The notes: a model not told the origin generated them from the letters alone. A stretch of DNA of 64,000 bases from Burkholderiales bacterium (GCA_016223165.1 JACRPO010000009.1:124001-188000), one strand, 5' to 3'; counted from the first letter of the stretch, positions 51,187 through 62,060 are shown. Made by a program: numbers and translations.

Positions 51187-52452
51187 TCAGAACCCGCTCA
51201 TCCAGCGCAGCCCGCGGCAGGCTGCGCTGCCGCGGCCGCCGACGAGGCACTTGGCCGCTTCCGGGTCCTTCTTGAGCACGAAGAGCGCACGCGCCGCCAC
51301 CGCGGTGTCGGTGAAGTCGGTGAAGAGGCCGTCGACACCGAGCTCGTAGAACGCGAGGTACTCGTTGACCGGGTTGCCCTTGAAGTTGCTGGCCAGGCGG
51401 CGCGGCTCGTTGCGGAAGGTGTAGGGGTGCACGAGCAGGCCGAGGGCATGCGCGTGGGCCACCACCTGCGTGGGCGGCAGCAGCTTGCGGTCGGCGTCGT
51501 TGACGAGGCCGTCGCCGTTGATGTCGGCGCACTTGCCGGCGACGAGGGTGACGCAGGCCGAGCTGATGAGGTAGGGCTTCCACGGGCCGACGCCGTCGGC
51601 GTACGTGCGCACCTCAGCCAGACCGGCCGGCGTGAGCAGGTCGCCGAAGGTGCCGGCGCGCCCGCTCACCGCCCAGTCGTACGGGCGGTCGAACGGCGCC
51701 GCGTAGGTGATGCTGCCGTCGGGTGCCACGTCGTCGGCATCGACCAGCTGCACCAGGCGCACCGAGGTGCGGCTGCGCAGGTATTTCAGGTTCGCCTGCT
51801 CGAAGCTCTGGATGAAGACCGGCGCGCCGCGGTGGTTCCAGCCATGGCGCTGCAGCACCTGCAGCAGGCGCTCCTCGAGGGCCAGATGCAGGTTCTGGTG
51901 GTAGGTGGGATGCTTGGTCTCGGGGTAGACGCCGATGACGCGCCCGACCTCGGCGCTCTTGCGCTTGGCCAGCTCGATGACCTCGTCGAAGGTGGGAATT
52001 TCGAAGCGGCCGTTGAAGGCCGGGTCGCGTTCGCCGAGCGGCTGGATGGCGCGGATCTGCTTGATTTCGGCGAGCGTGAAGTCGCTGGCGAAGAAGCCCT
52101 CCTCCTCGATGCCGTCGACGACCGCCTTGCGCTTGCGGCTCGCGAACTGCGGCAGGTCCTTGACGTTCGTCGTCGCGATCATGTTCGGCTCGTGCCGCGC
52201 GATCAGGTGGCCGTCCTTGGTGGCCACGAGATCGGGCTCGATGAAGTCGGCGCCGAGCTCGATAGCCAGCGCATAGCCCTCGAGCGTGTGGTCGGGCAGA
52301 TGGCCGGCCGTGCCGCGGTGGCCGATGACGAGCGGGATCTTCGGCGCGGCGCCCGCCGCGCCGGCGGCCTGCGCGGGCACCGGCGTCATCAGTGCCAGGG
52401 TCAGGACGACGCCGAGGCCACCGAGCCAGGGCATCCGGGTCTTCTTGTTCAT
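51187..52452 (-). CDS. Secreted glycerophosphodiester phosphodiesterase with Ca-loop insert
   Basis: 421 aa with a Sec signal ([16 protein letters not shown]). GlpQ-type GDPD TIM barrel: [21 protein letters not shown], then [20 protein letters not shown] and ARHEPN, carrying the catalytic His and the Glu/Asp metal ligands, and [15 protein letters not shown] segment near residues 310-322 reads [13 protein letters not shown], an EF-hand/dockerin-like calcium loop flanked by cysteines. It ends with [15 protein letters not shown]. It hydrolyses glycerophosphodiesters to glycerol-3-phosphate in the periplasm. AGGAG lies 8 nt before the ATG. Divergent from the patatin gene. Confidence 0.93.
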   Translation of the reverse strand: MNKKTRMPWLGGLGVVLTLALMTPVPAQAAGAAGAAPKIPLVIGHRGTAGHLPDHTLEGYALAIELGADFIEPDLVATKDGHLIARHEPNMIATTNVKDLPQFASRKRKAVVDGIEEEGFFASDFTLAEIKQIRAIQPLGERDPAFNGRFEIPTFDEVIELAKRKSAEVGRVIGVYPETKHPTYHQNLHLALEERLLQVLQRHGWNHRGAPVFIQSFEQANLKYLRSRTSVRLVQLVDADDVAPDGSITYAAPFDRPYDWAVSGRAGTFGDLLTPAGLAEVRTYADGVGPWKPYLISSACVTLVAGKCADINGDGLVNDADRKLLPPTQVVAHAHALGLLVHPYTFRNEPRRLASNFKGNPVNEYLAFYELGVDGLFTDFTDTAVAARALFVLKKDPEAAKCLVGGRGSAACRGLRWMSGF

Positions 52453-52640
52453 GCGTGTCGCTCCTCTTGCGGCATTGCTGTGGAATGGACGGCGCAGGTT
52501 AGGCGCCACTGTTGTCAGCCGCGTGACAGTGGCATCGTCGCACGCTCGCCGGCGGCCGCATCCTCGTCTGCCCGGCCGATGGCTGCGGGCCGCGCGAAGA
52601 GTACAAACAGCGCCCTTCGCACGCGAGGCTGGAGGCGAGC

Positions 52641-55600
52641 ATGCCCACCCCTTTGATGAAGATGCACGACCCGCGGCTCGGCCGCCTGGCGCTGTGGGCC
52701 GCGCTCGCGGCGTTCGCGCTGCATGTGCTGGGCAGCGTGCTCGCGCTGCCCGGCGGCCAGGGGCCGGAGCCCTTCCTCGGCCTCGGCGCGGCCGAGGCGG
52801 CGGAGCTCGATACCGTGCGCGAGGCGTGGAGCCGCCTCGTGCTCGTCGCCGTGGGTCCGCTGCGGGCGTCGCTGTCGGCGGTGGCACTGGTGTACTTCGC
52901 GCTCGACACCATCGTCTTCATGCCGCTGTACGGATTGCTGTTCTTCGAGATCGCGCGCCGGCTCGCGCTCGCGAAGGCAGGCGAGGGCTATGCACCGGCG
53001 GCCGTGCCCGGCTTCGCGCGCTGGCTGGTGGCGCTGGCGGCGTGGCTGCTCGCCGTGGACCTGGTGGAGAACAGCGGCGGCCTCGCGCGCCTGGCCGGCG
53101 GTGGCGCTTGGGCGCTGGCGCTCGTGGGCGCGCTCGCGGCCGGCGCCGCCGCGCTCGCGTGGTGGCTGTGGCGCGGCCCGCTCGCCGGGCCTGCGGTGCT
53201 GAAGGGCCTTGCCGAGCTGGGTGACGTTCCCGACCGTGCACATCTCGCAGCGCGCGAGCGACGCCTGGAAGCGGTGTCGCCCTTCACACTGCGCTTCGCA
53301 CTGCGCCTCGCGCTGCGCCTTGCGGCGCGCCTCGCGCTCGGCCCATCGCTGGGCCTGTCGCTGCGCCTGCTGCCGCGGCTGCTGGTCGCGGCCGCCCTGG
53401 CCGCGGCGGCCTTGGTGCTCGCGCACGCCTTCGCGCCGGTGGCCGCCGCGGGCACCGTGGCCCTCGTGCACGGCGCCAAGCAGGCGCTGGTGGCGGCCGT
53501 CGCGCTGCTCTTCGGCGCGCTCGCGCTCGTCTGGCTCTTCCGGCGCGACGGCGCGAATGGCGGCCGCGCCGCCTTGCGCCTGGGCCTCGCCGACATCCTC
53601 TGGCGCACGCGCTACGTGCTGGTGGCGCTGGCGGCGTTGATCGGCTTCACGCTCGTGCTCGACCAGTGCCGCGACGTCGCCATCGGCATGGCCGACGGCC
53701 TCTTCGCGTGGCCGCAGGCGCTGTGGGCCTGGCCGACGGCCTTCGTGAGCGTGCTCGCGGTGTGGGCGCTGTCGTTCTCGTGCTGGCTGTGGACGCGCCT
53801 CATCTGCCGCATGCCGGCGCCCGGCAGCGCCGCGCAGGGACTGCCCGAAGACGTGGAGGCCACCTTGCGCAGCGCAGCGCGTGGCGCGGCGCGCCTGCTC
53901 GGCGTGGCGCCCGCCGTCGTCGCCGCGCTGATGAGCGCGGTGGCGGCACGCGATGCCGTGTGGGCCGCGGCGCGCGGCGAAGCGACATGGATCCTCTCGC
54001 CGCTGCTGCTGCTCGGCATGGGCATCGCCTGCCTGCTCGGTGCATTGGCCTTCCTGTGGGATCGCGAGCGCATGTCGGGCAGATCGGGCAAGCCGGGCAC
54101 GGCGGGCACGGCGGGCACGGCGGGCACGGCGGCCGCCGCGCCGGAGGACTACTACAACGACCCTGCCCTCGCCCCCCGCAGCGACTGGCTCATGCAGGTG
54201 GCGGGAGAGAAGTACCGCTTCATCGGCGCGCGCGGGCCGAACGCCTTCACGCTGCCGATCCTCGCGCTCGCGCTCGCGGTCGGCCTGCGCTGCATGGCGG
54301 TGGCCTTCGAGCCGGGCGTGCCGCTCGCCTTCGCGGTAATCGTCTTCTCGCTCGTGGGCTGGCTCGGTGTCTTCGGCTGGCTCTCGGTGAAGGAGCAGCG
54401 CGATGCACGGCCGTGGCTGCTGCTGCTGCTCGCCTTCATCGGCGCGGTCGGCTTCGCCGGCCTCACCGACAACCATGTCGTGCGCGTGATCACCGGCGCG
54501 GAAGCGGCGGCGCTGCCCGGCACCGGCTGGCAGATCGCCGGCACCGTCGGCCTCACCGTGCTCGTGCTCGCCACCGCCTGGGCGGTGGTGCGCGGCGCGC
54601 GCGCGTCGTGGCCCAAGGTGCTGGTCGGCGTCGGCCTGGCCGCGGTGCTGCTGCTGGTGGGCTTCGACCGCGCCAGCCGCAACGAAGGTGCCGCGCCGGG
54701 CGCGCAGGCTGCGGCGCAGCGGCCGAGCGCCGAGCAGGCCATCGAGCGCTGGCTCGACGCGCTGTGGGAAGGCAGCGAGGCGGGCCAGGGCGCGCCGCCG
54801 CAGCGCGTGTTCCTCGTCGCCAGCGAGGGCGGTGGCGTGCGCGCCGCCTACTGGACGGCGCGCAGCCTGCAAGGGCTGCGCGAGCAGGTGCCCGACTTCG
54901 ACCGGCGCACGCTGATGCTCTCGGGCGTCTCGGGCGGCGCCGTCGGCGAGGCGGTCTACCGCGCCTGCGAGGGCGAAGGCGCCTGCATCGACCGCTTCGG
55001 CCAGGCCGACCTGCTGACGCCGCTGCTCGGAGCCTGGCTCTTCGAGGACCTCCTGGCGCGCGTGCTGCCGACCTCGCTGCCCTCGCAGCGCTGGGCGGGC
55101 GGCCTGTGCCGGCAGCCCGGCTGCGGCTTCCTCTCGCGCGGCATGTGGTTCGAGCAGGCGCTCGAGCGTGCGGTGCCCGGCCTGGCAAGCGGCATCGGGA
55201 AGCGCAGCGGCGGCAGCGGCGGCGCGTCAGTCACACCGCATCTCTTCCTCAATGCCACCTGGGTGGAGACGGGTGACCGCGCCATCGCGTCGAGCGTCGT
55301 CGCCGACTGGCAGGGCGACCGCTTCACCAACGTGCGCGACCAGATCGAGGCGGCCGGCCGCGGCCGCCGGGAGCCGGTGGACATCCCGCTCTCGGCGGCG
55401 GCGCACAACGCGGCCCGCTTCCCCTTCGTCAATGCCATCGGCCGCCTGCGCAGCAGCGAAGGCCGGGAGGGCCACCTCGCCGACGGCGGCTACTTCGACA
55501 ACGCCGGCGCGCACACGACCATCGACATGCTGGCGCTGCTGCGGCGCCGGATCGCGGCGCGCCCGCCCTGCGCCGAAGGCGACGAGCCCTGCCGGCGCCG

Positions 55601-56066
55601 CCGCGCCTGGCTGGACAACCTGCGACCGACGGTCATCGTCATCCAGAACGGCGTCACCGAACCCTGCACGCAGCCGGCGCCGCAAGCGCGCGTGGCCTGC
55701 CTGCGGCGCAACTGGGGCCTCGGCACGGGGCCCGAAGCCGGCATCGACGCGGCGACGGCGCCCGCGCCCTTCGAGCCCGCGGCCCCGGCGCGGGCGGGGC
55801 GGCTCGCGCTCTTCGCCGACCTGCTGGGGCCGCTCGTCACCGTCGTCAACGTCGCCGGCACCGGCGCCAACGGCCGGCGCGCCGAGGCGCTGCTGCGCCG
55901 CGAGTGCCAGGCCTTCGGCGACCCCGACTGCCTGGTGCAGCTGGCGCAGCGCAGCGATGGGCTGCTCTATCCGCTCGGGTGGTATCTGTCGCCGACGGCG
56001 CGCCACGCGCTCGACGAGCAGGCGCGGGCGCGCGTCAAGGAACTGGCGGCGAGATTCGACCGCTGA
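52641..56066 (+). CDS. Multi-span membrane protein with C-terminal patatin-like phospholipase
   Basis: 1141 aa. Residues 1-680 contain about 12-14 hydrophobic spans interrupted by Ala/Arg-rich loops. The C-terminal domain (about 720-1135) is patatin-like: oxyanion motif [18 protein letters not shown], nucleophile S764 in [10 protein letters not shown], and catalytic D948 in [13 protein letters not shown]. Family members are lipid acyl hydrolases. A membrane-embedded N-terminus of this size is uncommon and would keep the lipase at the membrane surface. The protein is divergent from a GDPD (188 bp), fitting stepwise phospholipid breakdown. A 9-bp repeat lies at 54095-54130. Confidence 0.87.
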   Translation: MPTPLMKMHDPRLGRLALWAALAAFALHVLGSVLALPGGQGPEPFLGLGAAEAAELDTVREAWSRLVLVAVGPLRASLSAVALVYFALDTIVFMPLYGLLFFEIARRLALAKAGEGYAPAAVPGFARWLVALAAWLLAVDLVENSGGLARLAGGGAWALALVGALAAGAAALAWWLWRGPLAGPAVLKGLAELGDVPDRAHLAARERRLEAVSPFTLRFALRLALRLAARLALGPSLGLSLRLLPRLLVAAALAAAALVLAHAFAPVAAAGTVALVHGAKQALVAAVALLFGALALVWLFRRDGANGGRAALRLGLADILWRTRYVLVALAALIGFTLVLDQCRDVAIGMADGLFAWPQALWAWPTAFVSVLAVWALSFSCWLWTRLICRMPAPGSAAQGLPEDVEATLRSAARGAARLLGVAPAVVAALMSAVAARDAVWAAARGEATWILSPLLLLGMGIACLLGALAFLWDRERMSGRSGKPGTAGTAGTAGTAAAAPEDYYNDPALAPRSDWLMQVAGEKYRFIGARGPNAFTLPILALALAVGLRCMAVAFEPGVPLAFAVIVFSLVGWLGVFGWLSVKEQRDARPWLLLLLAFIGAVGFAGLTDNHVVRVITGAEAAALPGTGWQIAGTVGLTVLVLATAWAVVRGARASWPKVLVGVGLAAVLLLVGFDRASRNEGAAPGAQAAAQRPSAEQAIERWLDALWEGSEAGQGAPPQRVFLVASEGGGVRAAYWTARSLQGLREQVPDFDRRTLMLSGVSGGAVGEAVYRACEGEGACIDRFGQADLLTPLLGAWLFEDLLARVLPTSLPSQRWAGGLCRQPGCGFLSRGMWFEQALERAVPGLASGIGKRSGGSGGASVTPHLFLNATWVETGDRAIASSVVADWQGDRFTNVRDQIEAAGRGRREPVDIPLSAAAHNAARFPFVNAIGRLRSSEGREGHLADGGYFDNAGAHTTIDMLALLRRRIAARPPCAEGDEPCRRRRAWLDNLRPTVIVIQNGVTEPCTQPAPQARVACLRRNWGLGTGPEAGIDAATAPAPFEPAAPARAGRLALFADLLGPLVTVVNVAGTGANGRRAEALLRRECQAFGDPDCLVQLAQRSDGLLYPLGWYLSPTARHALDEQARARVKELAARFDR
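54095..54130 (+). repeat. 9-bp tandem repeat in the patatin gene
   Basis: GGGCACGGC occurs four times exactly and codes for GTA GTA GTA GTA in a hydrophilic loop between membrane spans. Confidence 0.95.
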
Positions 56067-56119
56067 ACCTTGAGGCGCGATGCGCGCGGCGTGAGCGTCG
56101 GGTGGCCCTCGGCGGGGCC

Positions 56120-57574
56120 TCAGCCGACCACCTCCGGCCACGCCGTGTGGAAGGCCTCGCCGGCCGGCCGGTCGACGCGCTGGTAGGTGTGCGCGCCGAA
56201 GAAGTCGCGCTGCGCCTGCAGCAGGTTGGCCGGCAGGCGCGCGCTGCGGTAGGCGTCGTAGTAGGCGAGCGAGGCGCTCATCGCCGGCACCGGCACGCCG
56301 GCGCACACGGCCAGCGCCACCACCTCGCGCCAGGCGCCCTGGGCGCGGTTGAGCACGGCTTCGAAGAACGGGGCCAGCATCAGGTTGGCCGGTGGCGCGG
56401 CGGCGCCGGCAGCGGCCCCTGCGCGATAGGCCTCGGCGATGTGGCCGAGAAAACGCGCGCGGATGATGCAGCCGCCGCGCCAGATGCGCGCAATGCCGCC
56501 GAGGTCGAGCGACCATTGCTTCTTCTCGCTCATCGTGCGCATCAGGTCCAGGCCCTGCGCGTAGCTGACGATCTTGCTCGCGTAGAGCGCCTCGTGCAGC
56601 CTGGGCACGAGCTCGGCGGCGCCGATGTCGAGCCGCGGCGCGGGCCCGAGCAGCCGCGCACTCGCCGCGACGCGCGCCGCCTTCATCGAGCTCAGCACGC
56701 GCGCCTCGACGGCGGCGTTGATGGTGCTCACGACCACCGCGTTGTCGGCGGCGCTCGCGAGCGTCCACTGGCCGGTGCCCTTCTGCCCGGCCTTGTCGAG
56801 GATGACGTCGACGATGGGCGCGCCGGTGAAAGCATCGCGCTGCGCGAGGATGCGCGCCGTGATCTCGATCAGGTAGCTCTGCAGCTCGCCTCCGTTCCAG
56901 CGCGTGAAGACCTCGGCCATCGCATCGGTGCTCATGCCGGCGGCCTGCATCAGCGCATAGGCCTCGCAGATGAGCTGCATGTCGCCGTACTCGATGCCGT
57001 TGTGCACCATCTTCACGTAGTGGCCGGCGGCGCCGGGGCCGATGTGCATGACGCAGGGCTCGCCGTCCACGCGCGCGGCGATGCTCTCGAAGATGGGCCG
57101 CAGCACCTGCCAGGTGCTGGCCGGGCCGCCGGGCATGATCGACGGGCCCTTGCGCGCGCCCTCCTCGCCACCCGAGACGCCGGTGCCGACGAAGCGCAGG
57201 CCTCCCTTGACGGACGCGGCGAGCGCCGCTTCGCGCCGCTCGGTGTCGGCGAAGTGGCTGTTGCCGCCGTCGATGACGATGTCGTCGGCGTCGAGCAGGG
57301 GCACGAGCTGCTCGAGCACCGCGTCGACCGCGGCGCCGGCCTTGACCATCAGCATGATCGTGCGCGGCCGCGAAAGCGTGGCCACGAACTGCGGCAGCGT
57401 CTTGGCCGGTGTCAACCGCCGGCCCGGATGCGCGGCGACGAAGGCCTCGGTGACGTCGGCGCTGCGGTTGAACACGCTCACCGCGAAGCCGCGGCTCTCG
57501 ACGTTGAGCACGAGGTTCTGGCCCATCACGGCCAGGCCGATGAGGCCGAAGGGGTTCAGGGCGGGCATGGGCAT
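56120..57574 (-). CDS. gnd: 6-phosphogluconate dehydrogenase, decarboxylating
   Basis: 484 aa, the normal length of the long-form enzyme of the pentose phosphate pathway (6-phosphogluconate + NADP to ribulose-5-phosphate + CO2). N-terminal Rossmann site: FGLIGLAVMGQNLVLNVESRGFAV and VFNRS. Substrate-site motifs IDGGNSHFADT, GTGVSGGEEGARKGPSIMPGG and the catalytic Lys in AGHYVKMVHNGIEYGDMQLI are intact, as are DKAGQKGTGQWT and QAQRDFFGAHTYQR. The start at 57574 (or ATG at 57568) precedes the Rossmann strand by the usual few residues. Convergent with the patatin gene. Confidence 0.97.
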   Translation of the reverse strand: MPMPALNPFGLIGLAVMGQNLVLNVESRGFAVSVFNRSADVTEAFVAAHPGRRLTPAKTLPQFVATLSRPRTIMLMVKAGAAVDAVLEQLVPLLDADDIVIDGGNSHFADTERREAALAASVKGGLRFVGTGVSGGEEGARKGPSIMPGGPASTWQVLRPIFESIAARVDGEPCVMHIGPGAAGHYVKMVHNGIEYGDMQLICEAYALMQAAGMSTDAMAEVFTRWNGGELQSYLIEITARILAQRDAFTGAPIVDVILDKAGQKGTGQWTLASAADNAVVVSTINAAVEARVLSSMKAARVAASARLLGPAPRLDIGAAELVPRLHEALYASKIVSYAQGLDLMRTMSEKKQWSLDLGGIARIWRGGCIIRARFLGHIAEAYRAGAAAGAAAPPANLMLAPFFEAVLNRAQGAWREVVALAVCAGVPVPAMSASLAYYDAYRSARLPANLLQAQRDFFGAHTYQRVDRPAGEAFHTAWPEVVG

Positions 57575-57650
57575 GCGGGTGAAACCGGGAGGGCCGGGGC
57601 GGCGCTGCAATGTAGCCTGACAATGGCTGCGTGCTTCGCCGAGCGACGCG

Positions 57651-57674
57651 CGCACCGACGCACCGACGCACCGA
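57651..57674. repeat. 8-bp tandem repeat between gnd and a VOC gene
   Basis: CGCACCGA occurs three times exactly, followed by degenerate copies up to about 57700. It lies in the divergent 164-bp gap. Unlike most repeats here the unit is not a multiple of 3, consistent with a non-coding position. Confidence 0.85.
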
Positions 57675-57738
57675 CGCACCTCGACGCACGACGCACCGAC
57701 GCCTATCGCCGCACCTCGACGCCAGCCCGGAGCCGCCC

Positions 57739-58122
57739 ATGATCCAAGGCATGAACCACTTCACCATCACCGCCGAAGACCGCGCGAAGACGCTCGATTT
57801 CTACTGCGGCCTGCTCGGCCTGGTGGAGGGACACCGCCCCGACCTCGGCTTCCCCGGTGCGTGGCTCTACCCGCCCGGCGGCAGGCAGGCCGTGCTGCAC
57901 ATCTACTGGGACCGGCCGATGCCGAGCCAGCGCACCGGCGTCATCGATCACCTCGCCTTCACTGCGAGCGACCTGAGGGCGGTGAAGGCGCGTTTCGACG
58001 AGCGCGGCCTCAAGTACGACCTGCGGCGGCAGGCGGGCGCAGGCACGTGGCAACTTTTCAGCCACGACCCCAACGGCGCCAAGGTGGAGCTCGATTTCGA
58101 CGCCACCGAGGAAGTCTCCTGA
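57739..58122 (+). CDS. VOC-family (glyoxalase-like) protein
   Basis: 127 aa of the vicinal oxygen chelate fold: GMNHFTITAEDRAKTLDFYCGLLGLVEGHRP, VIDHLAFTASDLRAVKARFDERGLKY, and FSHDPNGAKVELDFD, supplying His/His/Glu-type metal ligands. This branch is often annotated as glyoxalase/dioxygenase-like and its substrate is unknown. Single gene, divergent from gnd. Confidence 0.9.
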   Translation: MIQGMNHFTITAEDRAKTLDFYCGLLGLVEGHRPDLGFPGAWLYPPGGRQAVLHIYWDRPMPSQRTGVIDHLAFTASDLRAVKARFDERGLKYDLRRQAGAGTWQLFSHDPNGAKVELDFDATEEVS

Positions 58123-58189
58123 CGCCACGCGCGCGCGCTGCGTCGATCCCCGCACGCGAGCGCCAGACGCCCAGGCCATCGCCGACGCG

Positions 58190-61100
58190 TCATCGCACCC
58201 ACGCCACCGGGTAGTCCGGCACCCCTCCTGGCGCTTGCGTCACCGGGCTCTGCTTGCCCTGCGTCAGCTCCTTCACGCGCTCGCTCACGTACAGGTCGAG
58301 CATCTTGTGCGTGATGCGGCCGGTCTTCTGGTAATCGGCCTTGCCGCCGAGCCCCTCGACCAGCGCCTTGGTGAAGGCGCCGTTGCCCCAGGCGTTGTCT
58401 TCGTAGCTCAGCTGGCGGCCGGTGGAGCTGCTGAAGACGACGACGCCGTTCTCGGCGCTGGAGAGCTCGTTGATGACGCCGCGCACGTCGTTGCCGAATG
58501 CGCTGCGCGCCTCCCTGCCGAGCGCGCCGTGCACGCGCGGCCCGAGCACGTTGCCCGAGTGGCAGGTGTCGAAGAAGAAGAGCGCCTTGCCCGGCAGCCG
58601 CGACAAGGTCTTCTTGAATTCGTCCATCGGCACCGCGGTCGAGCGCAACCGCTCGGGGTCGGTGTTGACGGGCAGGAACGCGTAGCCGAGCTCTGCGTCG
58701 TTCAGCCCGTGGCCGGCGATGAAGACCACGCCCACGTCGTGCTGCGTCACCTGCCGCTGCAGCCAGTCGAGCCCGTCGATCACGCTGTCGCGGGTGGCCT
58801 GCGCGTCGGCGAGCACCTTCACCTGCACGTCGCGGTAAAGGCGCCCCTTCTGGCGCTGCAGCGCGGTAGCGAAGTCGCGTGCGTCCTTGGCCGGGAAGGC
58901 GAGCTTGTTGACGCCGCCGTGCGCGTAGGCACCCACGCCCACGGCCAGCACGTACAGCTTGGGCTGAACGTGGAAGCTCTCGCCTGCCGGGCCGGGCTGG
59001 CCGGCCGGTACCGGTGTGCTCGCGCCGGCCCACTGCACCCGGACCGTGGCGGCAGCGGAGACGCCGTGGCGGTTCTCGGCGAAGACCTGCACTTCGCTGT
59101 CGCGCGCCGGCACACCGAGCGTGAGGTCGCGCTCGACGGCGCCGGCCGCGGCGCCGCTGCCCGGCACCGCCGCGCTGCGCACTTCGTTCACCGCCTGCCC
59201 GTTGACGCGCACGCGCCAACCGGTCACCGGCGCGTCGGCGGCGCCGCGGCCGCGCACGCGCAGCGTGATCTGCGGCACCGCGGTGCGCACTTCGGTGCCG
59301 GCGAGAACCTCCACCACCGGCGGCAACACGTTGCCGACGGCCGCGGCCTGCGCCTGGGCCGGCGGCGCGCGGTGCGCCATCGCCGCGTCGGCCTGCGCGA
59401 CGGCAGCGGCCTCGTCGAGCGTGTCGAGCACGCGGTCGATCACGTCGGGCCGGTGGAAGCGGGCGCGGAAGCGGCTGGCGGGGAAGAAGTCGGCCATCTC
59501 GTTGTGGCCGCGGTTGACGTGCCAGCCGATCAGGTCCTCGCCACCCGGGCTCGCGTCGTAGTAGCCGCCGGGGGTCCACAGCACCCAGCGCTTGAGGTCG
59601 GCGTGCATGAACAAGGTCAGCAACTGGCGGCCGTCGTGCAGGCGGTACCAGCGCAGTGTGCCGTCGGTGAAGGTGGCGGCGACGACCTTGCCCGCCTGCG
59701 GACCCTCGCGCAGCACGTTGACGCCGCGTGCGGTGGCGCCAACCGTCCGGGACCACCGAAGCGCGCCGGTGGGCGCGTCGTAGTGCCGCAGATACCAGTC
59801 GGTGCCGAGTACGAACGAGCCGTTGCCCGGCGCAATCGCAAGCGCGTACGCTCGGTCACCGCGCGCCATCGCGAGCGGCTTTCCCTGCAATGTCGGCTGC
59901 GGCTGGAAGCGCCAGTTCTCAACGGGAACGCCCGCGGTGATCGGCTCGCTGGCGCCGCTCAGGCGGCCCGCCACCAGCGTGCGCGCGTCCAGGTCGAACA
60001 CCTGGACAGTGGGACTGTTTTCGCCCGTCAACTGAACATGGCGGCCGTTCCTGGCAAGAAGCAAGACGTCGTTGCCGCGGCCGACACTTGCGAGCGCCAG
60101 CGCCGGCGGGTCGCTGCGCGGGATCCACTGACCAGCGCCTTCGAGCACACCCCAACCGCCGTCTGCGCTGCCCAACAGCCAGCCGCCGCCGGCCAGCGGC
60201 ACCACATCGGTGATCGTTTGCGCGGCTGTCGCCACGTCGCGTGGTTCGCCCCGGCCGCCCTCCGGCCACAGCCGCACGCGGCTACGGTCGGCGCCCCAGC
60301 GCCCACCGGCCACCAGCGTGCGACCATCGCGGCTCCATGCGACGGAGGTCAAGCTACGCCTAGGGGGCACGCCACGAACGTTCGGCCAGTGCAGCAGCTC
60401 CAGGCGCTGTGCGTCGACGACGGCGACACGGGAACTGTCCAGGAAGCCCACCGCGATCTGCTGCCCGTCGGGGTGGAACGCCACGGCGCGTGGGATCCCT
60501 CCATCGGGCGCGAACGACTCGGCCAACTTGTTCAGCGCTGCAGTGCTGCCACGGACCTCGGGGCGGTACAGCCGCAGCCTGCCGTCGGAGGACGAGACCA
60601 CCAGCCGGCCGTCGCGGCTCCAGTCCAGGCCGTGACTGTCGGAACCGTGGAAGATGTCCGACAGTGGGGCGCCGCCGCCACGCCAGTCCCAGACGTGCAA
60701 GCCTCCCAAACGTCCCAGTGCCGCGGCCAGCCAGCGGCCGTCGGGGCTGAATGCGAGTTGCCGGGATGGCCTGTCGTCAGTCCCTCTTATGTCGTCAGTC
60801 GCTCTTAAGTGGCGCTGCAGCGCGCCCGTTGCCAGATCGAACAGGAAGACGGGCTGCTCGGTGTCCTTGCGCGTGTCGCCCAACACTCCCATGGCCAAGG
60901 TCTTGCCGTCGGGCGAGACCGCAACCGCCGTGACATAGCCCTCGAACCCGGGCACGAGCGGTGGTCTGATCACCCGCAACAGCCGACCGCTGGCCCGGTC
61001 CCACACGCGAGCGGTGTTGTCGGCGCCGGCCGTGACGACGAAGCGGCCGGCCGGATCGGCAGCGATCCTCCACACCGCCCCGACGTGACCGCCGGCCTCG

Positions 61101-61336
61101 ATGCGCAGCACGGGGTCGGTGAACGCGGCAGGCGGCGTTGGCGTCGAGGGTGGGGTTGCCTGCGCGGCCTGCTCGGGCGCGCCCGTCGCGGGAGACGGCT
61201 GCGCCACTGCTGCCGGAACGCTGCCCGCGCCCGGCGCCGTCGCGCAGGCGCAGCACACGCTCACCAACGCTGCCACCGCCGTCCAGCGGCCCGCCACCCA
61301 GCGGCTTGCCACGCACTCCGTCCTTGTGCTCGACAT
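58190..61336 (-). CDS. Exported WD40-repeat / caspase-fold (peptidase C14) protein
   Basis: 1048 aa. The N-terminus is a lipoprotein-type signal (AALVSVCCACATAPG) followed by a Pro/Ala linker. Residues about 80-590 hold WD40-like repeats (GAVWRIAADPAGRFVVTAGADNTARVWDRASG; AFSPDGRWLAAALGRLGGLHVWD). A beta-sandwich segment (about 690-790) precedes the caspase domain (about 810-1040): KLYVLAVGVGAYA, catalytic H876 in VVFIAGHGLN and C925 in FFFDTCHSGN. Predicted location is periplasm or outer membrane. It may be a scaffolded protease activated by binding events; this is inferred. A second caspase-fold gene lies 0.8 kb upstream on the other strand. Confidence 0.92.
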   Translation of the reverse strand: MSSTRTECVASRWVAGRWTAVAALVSVCCACATAPGAGSVPAAVAQPSPATGAPEQAAQATPPSTPTPPAAFTDPVLRIEAGGHVGAVWRIAADPAGRFVVTAGADNTARVWDRASGRLLRVIRPPLVPGFEGYVTAVAVSPDGKTLAMGVLGDTRKDTEQPVFLFDLATGALQRHLRATDDIRGTDDRPSRQLAFSPDGRWLAAALGRLGGLHVWDWRGGGAPLSDIFHGSDSHGLDWSRDGRLVVSSSDGRLRLYRPEVRGSTAALNKLAESFAPDGGIPRAVAFHPDGQQIAVGFLDSSRVAVVDAQRLELLHWPNVRGVPPRRSLTSVAWSRDGRTLVAGGRWGADRSRVRLWPEGGRGEPRDVATAAQTITDVVPLAGGGWLLGSADGGWGVLEGAGQWIPRSDPPALALASVGRGNDVLLLARNGRHVQLTGENSPTVQVFDLDARTLVAGRLSGASEPITAGVPVENWRFQPQPTLQGKPLAMARGDRAYALAIAPGNGSFVLGTDWYLRHYDAPTGALRWSRTVGATARGVNVLREGPQAGKVVAATFTDGTLRWYRLHDGRQLLTLFMHADLKRWVLWTPGGYYDASPGGEDLIGWHVNRGHNEMADFFPASRFRARFHRPDVIDRVLDTLDEAAAVAQADAAMAHRAPPAQAQAAAVGNVLPPVVEVLAGTEVRTAVPQITLRVRGRGAADAPVTGWRVRVNGQAVNEVRSAAVPGSGAAAGAVERDLTLGVPARDSEVQVFAENRHGVSAAATVRVQWAGASTPVPAGQPGPAGESFHVQPKLYVLAVGVGAYAHGGVNKLAFPAKDARDFATALQRQKGRLYRDVQVKVLADAQATRDSVIDGLDWLQRQVTQHDVGVVFIAGHGLNDAELGYAFLPVNTDPERLRSTAVPMDEFKKTLSRLPGKALFFFDTCHSGNVLGPRVHGALGREARSAFGNDVRGVINELSSAENGVVVFSSSTGRQLSYEDNAWGNGAFTKALVEGLGGKADYQKTGRITHKMLDLYVSERVKELTQGKQSPVTQAPGGVPDYPVAWVR

Positions 61337-61463
61337 CGCAGCGCCCTCCCGGCCCCAGCGGTTGCGCTGCGAGAATACGCTCGCGGCACCGTGCGGACCA
61401 CCCCTTCCACACCGCCTCGGTCAGCGCGCCGTGGCAGCGCGCCGAATGTGAACCGAAGCACCG

Positions 61464-62060
61464 ATGGCCAAGCTGTACTTCCGCTACGCGGCGATGAACG
61501 CCGGCAAGAGCACGGCGCTCCTGCAGGCTGCCTACAACTACGAGGAGCGCGGCATGACCGTGGCGCTCTTCACCGCCGCGCACGACGAACGCAGCGGCCG
61601 CGGCGTCATCGGCTCGCGCCTGGGCCTCACGCGCGCGGCGGCCACCTTCGGGCCCGAGACGCGCTTCGAGCGCGCAGCGCTGCCGGCGCAGCTGGCCTGC
61701 CTGCTCATCGACGAGGCGCAGTTCCTCACGTCCGAGCAGGTGGTGCAGCTGCACCGCATGGCCCATGTCGAGGGGCTGCCGGTGCTGTGCTACGGGCTGC
61801 GCGGCGACTTCCGCGGCGAGGCGTTCCCGGGCTCGGCGAAGCTCTTGACGATCGCCGACGAGCTCGAGGAGATGAAGACCATCTGCGCCTGCGGCCGCAA
61901 GGCGAGCATGAACATGCGCATCGACGCCGAGGGCCGGCGCGTGCTGCACGGCGAGCAGGTGCTGATCGGCGGCAACGACCGCTACCGCGCCGTCTGCCCC
62001 TCCTGCTACTACGCCGGGGACGGCGTGGACATCCACCAGGCGCCGGGGCTTTTCGGCTGA
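61464..62060 (+). CDS. tdk: Thymidine kinase (type II)
   Basis: 198 aa, normal length. P-loop YAAMNAGKSTALLQAAYNYEE, the LLIDEAQFL motif (catalytic Glu/Asp), and the lasso region after YGLRGDFRGEAFPGS are present. The zinc site is CAC (ICACGRKA) plus CPSC (AVCPSCYY). The enzyme phosphorylates thymidine with ATP in the dNTP salvage pathway. It lies between two caspase-fold genes: divergent from one (127-bp gap) and 94 bp ahead of the other on the same strand. Confidence 0.97.
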   Translation: MAKLYFRYAAMNAGKSTALLQAAYNYEERGMTVALFTAAHDERSGRGVIGSRLGLTRAAATFGPETRFERAALPAQLACLLIDEAQFLTSEQVVQLHRMAHVEGLPVLCYGLRGDFRGEAFPGSAKLLTIADELEEMKTICACGRKASMNMRIDAEGRRVLHGEQVLIGGNDRYRAVCPSCYYAGDGVDIHQAPGLFG

